64,000 nucleotides of DNA from Colletes latitarsis (taxonomy: Eukaryota > Arthropoda > Insecta > Hymenoptera > Colletidae), in NCBI RefSeq assembly GCF_051014445.1, contig NC_135141.1:9486001-9550000 (forward strand). Direction: 5' to 3'. The position numbers were made by a program, and so were the translations under genes. Positions 8,983 to 19,200 of this stretch are shown piece after piece (the first letter of the stretch is position 1; every line of letters starts with the position of its first letter). The notes beneath the pieces were generated by a model. It saw nothing but the letters and a program-made list of their open reading frames with translations. It was not told the origin of the DNA and did no database searches.

Positions 8983-11900
8983 TTACGGTCGGCGTCGCCG
9001 CCTGTCCCCCACCTCCTCACGTGCCCTTTCGGTGTCTTCCTCGGCGGCCATGACCTCCTCACAAAACAAGGCCATGGCCTCCCACGCCGCCTCACTGCCG
9101 ACCATCGCACGTATGACGGCCGGCAGCGAGAGGTTCGCTCCAATTGCTGTAACGAGGACACCGCGCTGCGCTGCCAACGCCGGACAAAACTCCAGCGTGT
9201 GCTGCGCGGTGTCCTCCCTACCCCTGCAATGATGGCACGCAGCCGTCGCCTCCCGCCCTATCCGATGCAGGTACCGACCGAAGCAACCGTGTCCCGTCAG
9301 TACCTGTGGGTGGCGGTAGGTCGGCGTACCCCAGCTACGGCCCACCCAGGCATAAAACACTGGGCGGACCGTTGCGGCGACGCGATCATCCCGCTGGTCT
9401 GACTTGGATAACTAGACCAGCCACCGACTATAGACGCGTCGCCGCGCCTGGCTTCGGACCCTGGCGGCCTCCTCGGAGTGCAGGCCCACGAGCCGCTTGC
9501 GAAGGTCGCAGAGGCTTTGATAGACCTTTGCGTCCATTTTCGCCAGCAGGTGAAACGGTGCGGAACCCGCCAGCAAGGTTGCGGCTGTGTAGGACATCGT
9601 GCGATACCCCCGCACGACTCTGATGGCGACCAACCTCTGTAACCGACGGAGTACAAATGCACCCCGCCGATTGGCCATCAGACCGCCGGCCCATATTTGC
9701 GCGCCATAAAGCGCCATGGACCGGACGACTCCCAAATACAGCCGCCGTGCCGCCATGTTTGGCCCACCGAGATTAGGCATTATGCGGCCTAACGCGGCCG
9801 TTGCCCTCTCGTTGCGTGGGCCCAAACCTGCCAAATGACGCCCGAAGCGCCAGTAGCTGTCGAGGGTGAGGCCCAGATACTTCATCCGGCGCCCCACCCC
9901 GACTTGGGCTCCGCCCACCCGTAGTGACGCCTGGCGCGGCACCCCGCGACCACCGACGTCATACAGCCAGATGGCCTCGATCTTGTGGGGTGCCACGCGC
10001 AACCCCAGACGCTCTACCTCGGCGACGACTCGTGCCGTCCCTTCCTCCGCGAGGGCTACTGCCCTCCTCCACGTATCCCCACCGGCTATCACCAGGGTGT
10101 CGTCGGCATAACAAATCAACGACACGGCGACGTGGAGGTCAGCACGCAGCACCGCGTCATATGCCAAGTTCCACAGGAGCGGCCCGAGGACCGACGCCTG
10201 CGGAACCTCGCGGTGCACCGTTCTCTGCTCCATCCCGTTCCGACCCGGATATTGGTCTACCGTGCACCGTAGATAATCCCCGATCAGTCGGCATAGATAG
10301 GCGGGCACCCGGTGGTGCTGGAGTGCCCGACCTATCGCCCCCCCCAGGAGACGGTATTGAAGGCGATGGCTATGTCTAGTGATACTGCCAACGGCCCCCC
10401 CCCCCCCCGGAAGATTGCCGATTCCACCAGGGTTCGCACGGTCGCAATGGCATCGACCGTGGAACGGCCCCGGCGAAAGCCGAACTGCCGGTCGGCCAGA
10501 TCAGGGCAGACGCGGGACAGGTGCCCCTCGAGCCGCGATACAATGACCCGCTCGAGGAGCTTTCCAGCCTCGTCCAACAGACAAATGTGTCGGAACGCGG
10601 ATGGAGAGTCCGCGGGCTTCCCAAGCTTATGAAGGAGGACCAACCTCGCTACCTTTCATATAGGGGGTACTGGCTGGTCCGCAGCCACGCGTCAAACACA
10701 CGCACCAAGCCGGCACCCAGAACGCCCACCGCTGCTGGCCAGGCCCTGCCAGTTATGCCGTCCGGTCCTGGCGCCGTCTACTTGGCAGCCATTCTCCGGA
10801 CGGCCCTGGCTAGCTCCTCCTCGGAGACCCCCAATTCGTCGGACCACCAAGGTGGGTGATCCGGCTGTGGCTGGGGGGGGGGGGATGCTGGAACGCCTCT
10901 CCACCAACGGGGAAGAGGACGCGCATAGTTTCCCAGAGCAACTGAGGGTCGAGGCTCTCTGTGATCGGGGGCGCCCATGATCGCATCTTCCCTGCGACCA
11001 TATGGTAGGGGCGCCCCCATGAATTTGCATCCAGAGAGCCGAGGAGCTCCGTCCATGCCTGGGCTTTTGCGGTCGCGATGTCCCGGCGGGGGGTTCTGCG
11101 CGGTACGGAAAATTCCCCGCGCAACCCCACCCCCACTGCCTCCGTTGCCCCGCGCCGTCTCCTGGCGCGGGTGTACCGGCGTCGGGCGAGGACGCACCGA
11201 GTGCGGAAGTCCTCGATCTCGCCCGACCACCAGTACACGGACCCCCCTCGGCTCGGAGCGGTGGCCCGGGGCATGACTGCGTCGCACAACGATGTCATAG
11301 TCTCCCGGAACCAACGCGCCCCGGCAGAAGGATTGCCGAGGGTCCAGCGTGGCATCTCCTGCCATGCCACAACGGAGGCTGCCATCGCAAGGGCGTCCGG
11401 GTCCAGGCTCTTGGCGGACCAGCGTGGCGCCGAGTGTGCTTCCCTGTCCGGTTGACGGGGTCCATTTACGCCGGGGGTCGCGGATACGGAAAACGTAATA
11501 TAGAGGTAGTCGCTTAACGTGGCCACCTTTTCCGCCACCCGCCAGTCGGACACACGGCGCGCTACAGCGGGGCTCGCCAACGTTATGTCGACAATCGACT
11601 CGTCCCGTGCGTGCACGCACGTGCTCACGGCCCCCTCATTCAAAACTACGAGGCCGTGACCCGCCGCCCATACGAGCATCGCGTCGCCCTTGACGGTCGT
11701 CCTGGGGCAACCACTCGCTGCAGCGTGGGCATTAAAATCTCCCAGGACGAGTACCCCGCTAGCGAGGTGTGGGGAGATGCATCTCCCCACCTTGTCGAGG
11801 TACGCCTCAAAATCGCTGAGGCCCATAGCGGGCGACGCGTAACACCCGGCAACCACCAGTTCCCCCCACTTAACCGCCACAAAACCGTGGCCCCTTCCAA

Positions 11901-12108
11901 CAACGGAACACGGTAGCGTGCCGCGTTCGTACTGCGAAGTGATCGCCGAGACACCGCTAAGGTCTCCCAACCAAGCTGGGTGTTTGGGGACACGATAGGG
12001 TTCAGCGATCACTGCCATCCCAATGTTCCACTGCCGGAGGGTTTGGAGCAAGAGATCCCGAGCCCTCCGGCAGTGGTTCAAATTGACCTGGAGGAGGCGT
12101 TGAGACAT
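8983..12108 (-). pseudogene. Element C ORF2 (endonuclease-reverse transcriptase), broken
   Basis: ORF2 begins at an ATG in TAATG (12110-12106) and is recognisable to the C-terminal knuckle CHHC...H...C encoded near 9200. It reads in one frame to about 10883, then shifts at a G/C homopolymer (12 G at about 10872-10883). It next meets a stop at 10780-10778, just before the TAPGPDG motif. It shifts again near 10655 and once more at a C run near 10337, and has another stop at 9414-9412. YADD and FNT-type reverse transcriptase motifs survive. The endonuclease end motif reads SDY where A and B have SDH, replacing the expected catalytic His. The order of endonuclease, RT and knuckle matches A and B. 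Confidence 0.9.
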
Positions 12109-15043
12109 TATCGAGACAGTTTAGGGGCGCCTCTGTGCGCCCCGGATCTTTGCCGCCGTACGAGGCCATCACTCCCCTACTAAGGGGCTCTGAGCCGCAC
12201 GGCGACTGAGTTGCCACTTGTTGTGGGGGCACTGCAGCTCCACCACACGACAACAAACCGTCCGATTCCGTGGAGGTGGATGGCGCCGAGTCGCATGGCG
12301 CCAAATCCGCCTCCATCAACTCCGTCACCGGCGGGGTTGCGGGTGCACACCCCACCACCTTCACTGCCGGCGCGACAGAGGCTGGGGCGGGTATAACTCC
12401 TGACACCACAGCTGCGGATGGCTGGGAACAAGCCGCCCCTTGGACCTCCATCGCGACTTGCACCGGCGCCGGCTCCACACCAGCCGGCACCGTGGATGGG
12501 GGCACACCCGCCCCCTTCCCCTTCCTCCCCTTCCGTTTGGTGGGGCGGCACGCCGCCCCACCCATTCGGTGATCAACTGGCCGCCCCAAGCCCACACAAA
12601 GGGGGCATATAGGGGCGGCCGTGCACTCCCGTGCGGAGTGGGAGGCCCCTCCGCAGCGGTAGCAGTGGCCGCTGCGATCAACGGTGCTGGTGCACCGCTG
12701 CCGGACATGACCGAACTCCAGGCAGCGGTGGCACTGCGGCGGCTTCGCGGCGAGCACCGCCAGCCAGGCCTCGAAGAAGCCGACCATTAGTCGGCCGGAC
12801 TTCGCGAGCTTAGTTGCGGCGCGTAGGGGACAGCGGGCCCAGGCAGTAAACATGCCTGAGCTGTCCCGGCGGAGGTCACCAACGTTGACCTCCGCAGCGC
12901 CGCAACCCCCGGCGGTTGCAAGGGCCTCCCGAACAGCCTGCTGGTTGGCTGCCTCCGACAGGCCTAAGACCCTCAACTCGGCCTGTTTTTGGGGGCAAGC
13001 CACTCGAACACCCTCCTCCTGGAGGGCCCCCTCGAGACGCGCCCGCAGGGCGGACGGCTTCTCCTTCTCCTCTACGCCGGGGATCGCTAAGAGAAGCGCC
13101 CCGGTGACCGCCCTGGTGGGGCGCATCCCGGTGATCCCGAGATCATGGCAGATCCCGGGCATCACTCTATTGAGGAGGGGGCCCAGATCTCCTTCCCGCC
13201 CAGTAGCGGCGGTCACCGAGACTGCCGCATTCTTTGGCAGCCTCGGTAATTTGATCGCCGCCGTCCGGGTACCACACTTCTTAGATCCAGGCATACTATT
13301 GGCTGCTGGGCGACCCTCTGCGGCGGATTTCCCGCCCTTGGTGGTGGATGCGGCTGATACCGCACCCTTTTGTCCTCCCTTTTTGTTACCTCGCCTCACC
13401 ACCTCCGCCCACGTGCTCTGCCCGTCGTTGGCGGGGACAGGGTTGGACTTCGCCCTGTTGTGGGTGGGCGGAGCGGACCTGCCGCTGTCCGCCTTGGGTG
13501 GTGGTGGAGGGGGACGAGGCGATACCTTCAGCGGCATCGTAGATTTCGGAGCGGGTGCATTCTGCACGCCCGCCCCTCCGGCCGCTGGTGTGCCACTTTG
13601 GGATTTGGCAGCGCCTCGCTTCTTTGGGGTCAGTTTGGTGGGTTCCGCGGGGACTTCCACCGGGGCATTTGTGCGGCCCGATTTCGTTGGCGCGGCACCC
13701 TTTGCCTTACCCTTTGGCGCCTGTGGCCCTTTCGCCGTAGCCGGCGGGGCCGACCTCACGGATGGAGGTGGGGGCAGCGGACCTTTCCCAAACGGCGGGC
13801 GGGACACTACCCGCCAGACCGCATCCAATCGAGCGTCGAACCGGCTCTCGACTGCCGACATGTGTCCCGCCATCTCGGAAACCCTTTGCACAACTTCGGT
13901 CATCATGACCAACAAAGGGTTTCCGGAGGCGGGACACTCCTCCTCAATCTGGGCGGGACGCTCTGCGGACGACGGTCCACCAACCGCCGTCTCAACCTCC
14001 ATACCAGTGTCCCCCCCGGCAAATGTGGACGGAAGGAGATCCTTCCGCCGCGGCCGAGGGGCAAATGGCAGCTCGTGGTCCGGCGGCATCACGTCGGTCA
14101 CAACTTCCCCCACCCTCAGCAGACCACGCTGCTCTTCCTTGTATCTCAGGCGGCCAAGTTCCCGCCTGAGATGCTCCAATTCCCTGTCTTTAACCCTGAC
14201 GGTTTCCGACAGGGTGGTGGCAGTCTTATCGGCCACCTCCAGCTTCTTTTCCAGGGCCTTGGCCCTTCGCTCCCATTCGCCTTGGCGAATGACTTCCTCC
14301 CGGGCTGGTTTGTTCGGATTTTTGGCCCGGTCAGCTCTGCCGTGCAGCTCTTCGGCGCTGACCATGGCTACCCGAGCAGCCAGACGGAGCCCACGGATGT
14401 CCGTCGTCTTAAGGTGGCTTGCAGTGTCTGCCACCCTGACAACGGACTCGAGTTGCTCCTTAAGCCGGCCCAGGAGCTCGTCCAATTTCATGACCTCCGC
14501 TATATTGCGGAGGTCTCCCTGCCTTGGCAGGGCCTTCATTCCTGGATCCAACTTTTTTGGGTTCGCAAAGATACCCCTGTGTCTTTCCGTCCCTGGGCCC
14601 TTCCGCTTCCTTTTACAGGGCCCATAGACATCCTCACTGGAGTCGGCACTTTTCGCTTTGTCGGTGGTATAAGGGTTGAGCGCCCACTCGTCGCCATCCT
14701 GTGAGTCGTCATTGAGGAGAGCTATGGTCTCCTCAAGGCACATCGTCGCCCCATCTCCACTCTGGGCCGCGACGCCCTGCGAAGTCAGCGGGACCTCGGC
14801 ATCATGCCTTTTATGGGGAGGAGACTCCCCCCCAGTCTTACGCCACTCGGCAACGTCTAGACGCTCCAGGCTAACTACGGGGACAGAGCTGGACATATGA
14901 TGGTCAGATTCACCCCCAAGGTGGATTCCCAGCGAGGGATTATCCACCTCCACACTCCCGATGGTGGGTTTCACCCCATTAGGAAGTGGTCCAGCCATCC
15001 CATTGTCAATAAAGCCATTGTCATTTGCCGATACACGTGCCAT
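12002..15043 (-). CDS. Element C ORF1 (gag-like, zinc-knuckle protein)
   Basis: This is an open frame of about 1013 codons from an ATG at 15043; an in-frame TAA lies just upstream with no earlier ATG. It encodes a nucleic-acid-binding ORF1 protein that would package element RNA. A basic KRKRK patch near residues 144-148 is nuclear-localisation-like. A coiled-coil-like segment lies at about 180-300, then a long Pro/Ala/Lys-rich linker and a conserved core. Three knuckles follow: C771-C784, C794-C807 and a CPLC-type motif at 813-832. The C-terminus overlaps ORF2 by 107 nt. The TAA of TAATG (12110-12108) is in the -1 frame relative to this ORF, so the last 36 or so codons may be an artefact of a one-base change. 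It is about half again as long as ORF1 of B. Confidence 0.85.
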   Translation of the reverse strand: MARVSANDNGFIDNGMAGPLPNGVKPTIGSVEVDNPSLGIHLGGESDHHMSSSVPVVSLERLDVAEWRKTGGESPPHKRHDAEVPLTSQGVAAQSGDGATMCLEETIALLNDDSQDGDEWALNPYTTDKAKSADSSEDVYGPCKRKRKGPGTERHRGIFANPKKLDPGMKALPRQGDLRNIAEVMKLDELLGRLKEQLESVVRVADTASHLKTTDIRGLRLAARVAMVSAEELHGRADRAKNPNKPAREEVIRQGEWERRAKALEKKLEVADKTATTLSETVRVKDRELEHLRRELGRLRYKEEQRGLLRVGEVVTDVMPPDHELPFAPRPRRKDLLPSTFAGGDTGMEVETAVGGPSSAERPAQIEEECPASGNPLLVMMTEVVQRVSEMAGHMSAVESRFDARLDAVWRVVSRPPFGKGPLPPPPSVRSAPPATAKGPQAPKGKAKGAAPTKSGRTNAPVEVPAEPTKLTPKKRGAAKSQSGTPAAGGAGVQNAPAPKSTMPLKVSPRPPPPPPKADSGRSAPPTHNRAKSNPVPANDGQSTWAEVVRRGNKKGGQKGAVSAASTTKGGKSAAEGRPAANSMPGSKKCGTRTAAIKLPRLPKNAAVSVTAATGREGDLGPLLNRVMPGICHDLGITGMRPTRAVTGALLLAIPGVEEKEKPSALRARLEGALQEEGVRVACPQKQAELRVLGLSEAANQQAVREALATAGGCGAAEVNVGDLRRDSSGMFTAWARCPLRAATKLAKSGRLMVGFFEAWLAVLAAKPPQCHRCLEFGHVRQRCTSTVDRSGHCYRCGGASHSARECTAAPICPLCVGLGRPVDHRMGGAACRPTKRKGRKGKGAGVPPSTVPAGVEPAPVQVAMEVQGAACSQPSAAVVSGVIPAPASVAPAVKVVGCAPATPPVTELMEADLAPCDSAPSTSTESDGLLSCGGAAVPPQQVATQSPCGSEPLSRGVMASYGGKDPGRTEAPLNCLDNVSTPPPGQFEPLPEGSGSLAPNPPAVEHWDGSDR
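12106..12110 (-). promoter_or_regulatory. TAATG stop-start junction, element C
   Basis: The minus strand reads TAATG, with the ATG starting ORF2. By analogy with the silkworm R1-clade element SART1 (known from the literature), such overlap allows ORF2 translation by termination-reinitiation. Here the TAA is one base out of frame with the long ORF1. Confidence 0.65.
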
Positions 15044-15489
15044 TCCGTTTTCCAAATTTGCAGTCCGGGTTTAAATTTGAGATTGTTTGATATCCATTAC
15101 AGTTCCCACGAGTGTGGTCGGAATGGAGGTCACCCCAGGTAGAGCCGCCATGCCTGGGGAAGCCTAATACTCCGGGGGATCGGCAGGTGCTCCGGAGGTG
15201 GTCGCAAGGGATTGGGCCTTCTCTCCCAACCACGCATCCCATCGCCGCGCACCATGACTTAGGATTAGAGGGTAAGTCATAAAGTTACCACCCTCGCGGC
15301 CCAGGCGATTAAGCCAAGGCCCCCGTATCCTCCTGCCGTCACGTACCATTCACAAAACCAAAAATAGAGTTGCGAATGGGTCGTTGCGACGACCAACAGG
15401 AGGCTTACGGTGTGATTAGCATCAGGTACCTCGGGGTCGCTACGCCCCGTACAGCGCCGGACACCTGGCCGGGCACAGCCCCTGAGGGG
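15044..15489 (-). promoter_or_regulatory. 5' UTR of element C
   Basis: The leader is about 446 nt and begins CCCCTCAGGGGCTG. From about 15414 down to about 15120 it aligns closely with the 5' UTR of element B, far better than the proteins do. A GTAC-GGGG-loop-CCCC-GTAC hairpin lies at 15425-15452 and has a counterpart in B. The internal promoter of the element would lie here. Confidence 0.8.
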
Positions 15490-15503
15490 GCAAATACCAG
15501 ACC
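15489..15503. repeat. Target-site duplication of element C, right copy
   Basis: GGCAAATACCAGACC follows the element's 5' end and leads directly into satellite (TAACCC). It matches 8440-8454 exactly. Confidence 0.92.
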
Positions 15504-16220
15504 TAACCCAGACCTAACCGGTCTTATCCTCTAAAATGTTTATCGAATCCAGGTTTAATTGACTGTTTCAGTGTGGTACCACATTACTATGTGATCCAAA
15601 CCTGAAAAAGCCCAGGATCTGGCCAACAAGTATGCGAAGAATGCGAAGGTATGACCAAGATTATGGCAATTACCAGAACTAACCCAAATCTAACTGGTGC
15701 TATACCTTGAAATATTGATCGCAATTAGGTTTAATTCACAGTTTCGGTGTGGTACCACAAAACTACGTGATCCAAACCAGAAAAAACCCAGGATCATCCC
15801 AAAAAGTGTGCGAAATATGCGAAAGTATGAGCCAGATGATGGCAAATACCGGACCAAACCCAGACCTAACCGGTGTTATCCTCTCAAATGTTGATCGAAT
15901 CCAGGTTTCACTCACTGTTCCAGTGTGGTATCACGTTACTACGTGATCTAAACCAGAAAAAACCCACGATCATCCCAACAAGTGTGCGAATAATGCGAAA
16001 GTATGAGCCAGATGATGGCAAATACCAGACCAAACCCAGACCTAACCAGTGTTATCCTTTAAAATGTTGAACGACTCCAGGTTTAACTCACTGTTTCAGT
16101 GTAGTACCACATTACTACGTGCTCCAAACCAGAAAAAACCCTGGATATGGCCCAGAAGTATGCGGAAAATGCGTAAGCATCTGCCAGATGCGGGCATAAC
16201 CCAGACCTAACCCAGACCAA

Positions 16221-19200
16221 ACTGGTGTCCTCCTCTGTAATAATGATCGAATCCAGGTTTAATTGACTGCTTCATTCTGGTACCACATTACTACGTGATC
16301 CAAATCAGAAAAAGCCCAGAATCAGGCTAACAGGTATGCGAAGAATGCGAATGTATGAGCCAGATGAACGCAAATTCCAGACCTAACACAAACCTACTCG
16401 GTGATATCCTCTAAAATATCGATCAAGGCCAGGTTTAATTGACTGTTTCAGTGTGGTACCACATTACTACGTGATCCAAATCAGAAAAACCCCAGAATCA
16501 GGCCAGAGGTATGCGCAGAATGCGAAAGTATGAGCCAGTTGAATGCAAATTCCAGACTTAACACAAACCTACCCGGTGATATCCACTAAAATATTGATCG
16601 AATCCTGGTTTAACTCACTGTTCCAGTGTGGTACCACGTTACTACGTGTTCCAAACCAGAAAGAGCGCAGGGTCTAGCCAACAACTATGCCAGGAATGCG
16701 TAGGCATGAGCCGGATGCGGGCATAACCCAAACCTAACCCAGACCAAACTCGTGTTATCCTCTGAAATATTGATCGTATCCTGGTTTAATTGACTGTTTC
16801 ATTCTGGTACCACATTACTACGTGGTCCAAACCACAAAAAGCCCAGGATCAGGCCAACAGGTATGCGAAGAATGCGAAGGTATGAGACAGATGGGGGCAA
16901 ATCCAAGACCTAACCCAGACCTAACCGGTGTTATCCGATAAAATATTGATCGCATCCGTGTTTAACTCACTGTTTCAGTGTCGTGCCTCATTACTACGTG
17001 ATCCAAACCAGAAGGAGCCCATGATCTGGGCAACAAGTATGCGAACAATGCGAAAGTATGAGGCAGATGATTGCAAATACCAGACCTTACACAAACCTAA
17101 CCGGTGTTATCCGCCAAAATATTGATCGAATCCAGGATTAATTGAGTGCTTCATTCGGGTACCACATTACTACGTGATCTAAATCAGAAAAAGCAGTGAT
17201 CTAGATCAGAATCAGGCCAACACGTATGCGAAGAATGCGAAAGTATGAGACAGATGAGGGCAAATCCAAGACCTAACCCAGACCTAACCGGTGTTATCCT
17301 CTAAAATGTTGATCGAATCCAGGTTTAACTCACTGTTTCAGTGTGGCAGCACATTACTACGAGATCCAAACCAGGAAAAACCCAGGATCTTGCCAAGAAG
17401 TATGCGAAAAATGCGAATGTATGAGCCAGATCATGCCAATTACCATACCTAACCCAGACCTAACAGGCGTTATTCTCTAAGATATAGATCGAATCCAGGT
17501 TTATTTCACTATTTCTGTGTGGTACCACATTACAACGTGATCCATACCAGAAGTATCCCAGGATGTGGCCAACTAATATGCGCAAAATGCCAAAGCATGA
17601 GCCAGATGCGGGCACAACCCAGACCTAACCCAGACCAAACTGGTGTTATCCTCTGAAATATTGATCGACTCCAGGTTTAATTGACTGTTTCATTCTGGTA
17701 CCACATTACTACGTGATCCAAATCAGAAAAAGCCCAGAATCAGGCCTTCAAGTATGCGAAAAATGCGAAAGTATGAGCCAGATGAATGCAAATTCCAGAC
17801 CTAACAAAAACCTACCCGGTGATATCCTCTAAAATACCGATTAAGGCCCGGTTTAATTGACTGTTTCAGTGTGGTACCACATCACCACGTGATCCAAACC
17901 AGAAAAAACCCGGGATCTGGCCAACAGGTATGCGAAGAATGCGAATGTATGAGCCAGATGAACGCAAATTCCACACCTAACACAAACCTACTCGGTGATA
18001 TCCTCTAAAATATCGATCAAGGCCAGGTTTAATTGACTGTTTCAGTGTGGTACCACATTACTACGTGATCCAAACCAGAAAAAACCCATGATCTGGCCAA
18101 CAAGTATGCGAAGAATGCGAATGTATGAGCCAGATGAACGCAAATTCCAGACCTAACACAAACCTACTCGGTGATATCCTCTAAAATATCGATCAAGGCC
18201 TGGTTTAATTGACTGTTTCAGTGTGGTACCACATTACTACGTGATCCAAATCAGAAAAACCCCAGAATCAGGCCAACAGGTATGCGAAGAATGCGAAAGT
18301 ATGAGCCAGTTGAATGCAAATTCCAGACTTAACACAAACCTACCCGGTGATATCCACTAAAATATTGATCGAATCCTGGTTTAACTCACTGTTCCAGTGT
18401 GGTACCACGTTACTACGTGTTCCAAACCAGAAAAAGCGCAGGGTCTAGCCAACAACTATGCCAGGAATGCGTAGGCATGAGCCGGATGCGGGTATAACCC
18501 AAACCTAACCCAGACCAAACTCGTGTTATCCTCTGAAATATTGATCGTATCCCGGTTTAATTGACTGTTTCATTCTGGTACCACATTACTACGTGGTCCA
18601 AACCCCAAAAAGCCCGGGATCAGGCCAACAGGTATGCGAAGAATGCGAAAGTATGAGACAGATGGGGGCAAATCCAAGACCTAACCCAGACCTAACCGGT
18701 GTTATCCGATAAAATATTGATCGCATCCGTGTTTAACTCACTGTTTCAGTGTCGTGCCCCATTACTACGTGATCCAAACCAGAAGGAGCCCATGATCTGG
18801 CCAACAAGTATGCGAAGAATGCGAAAGTGTGAGGCAGATGATTGCAAATACCAGACCTAACACAAACCTAACCGGTGTTATCCGCTAAAATATTGATCGA
18901 ATCCAGGTTTAATTGAGTGCTTCATTCTGGTACCACATTACTACGTGATCTAAATCAGAAAAAGCCCAGAATCAGGCCAACACGTATGCGAAGAATGCGA
19001 AAGTATGAGACAGATGAGGGCAAATCCAAGACCTAACCCAGACCTAACCGGTGTTATCCTCTAAAATGTTGATCGAATCCAGGTTTAACTCACTGTTTCA
19101 GTGTGGCAGCACATTACTACGTGATCCAAACCAGGAAAAACCCAGGATCTTGCCAAGAAGTATGCGAAAAATGCGAATGTATGAGCCAGATCATGCCAAT

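Larger units (their letters stand above)
8455..15489 (-). mobile_element. Element C: full-length decayed R1-clade-type non-LTR retrotransposon
   Basis: This complete insertion of about 7.0 kb has a poly(A) tail (T run at 8455-8477), a 3' UTR, ORF2, ORF1, a 5' UTR and a 5' end CCCCTCAGGGGCTG identical to that of element B. It is flanked by a 14-15 bp target-site duplication in satellite DNA. ORF1 is open over about 1013 codons, but ORF2 has several frameshifts and stops, so it is no longer autonomous. Its proteins are clearly diverged from A and B, so it belongs to a related but separate subfamily. Confidence 0.93.

Noticed and set aside
9297..9662. Extra minus-strand open frames inside element C ORF2 as separate genes
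   Set aside because: They are alternative frames of one decayed ORF2. Frame-by-frame comparison with A and B explains the true coding path.
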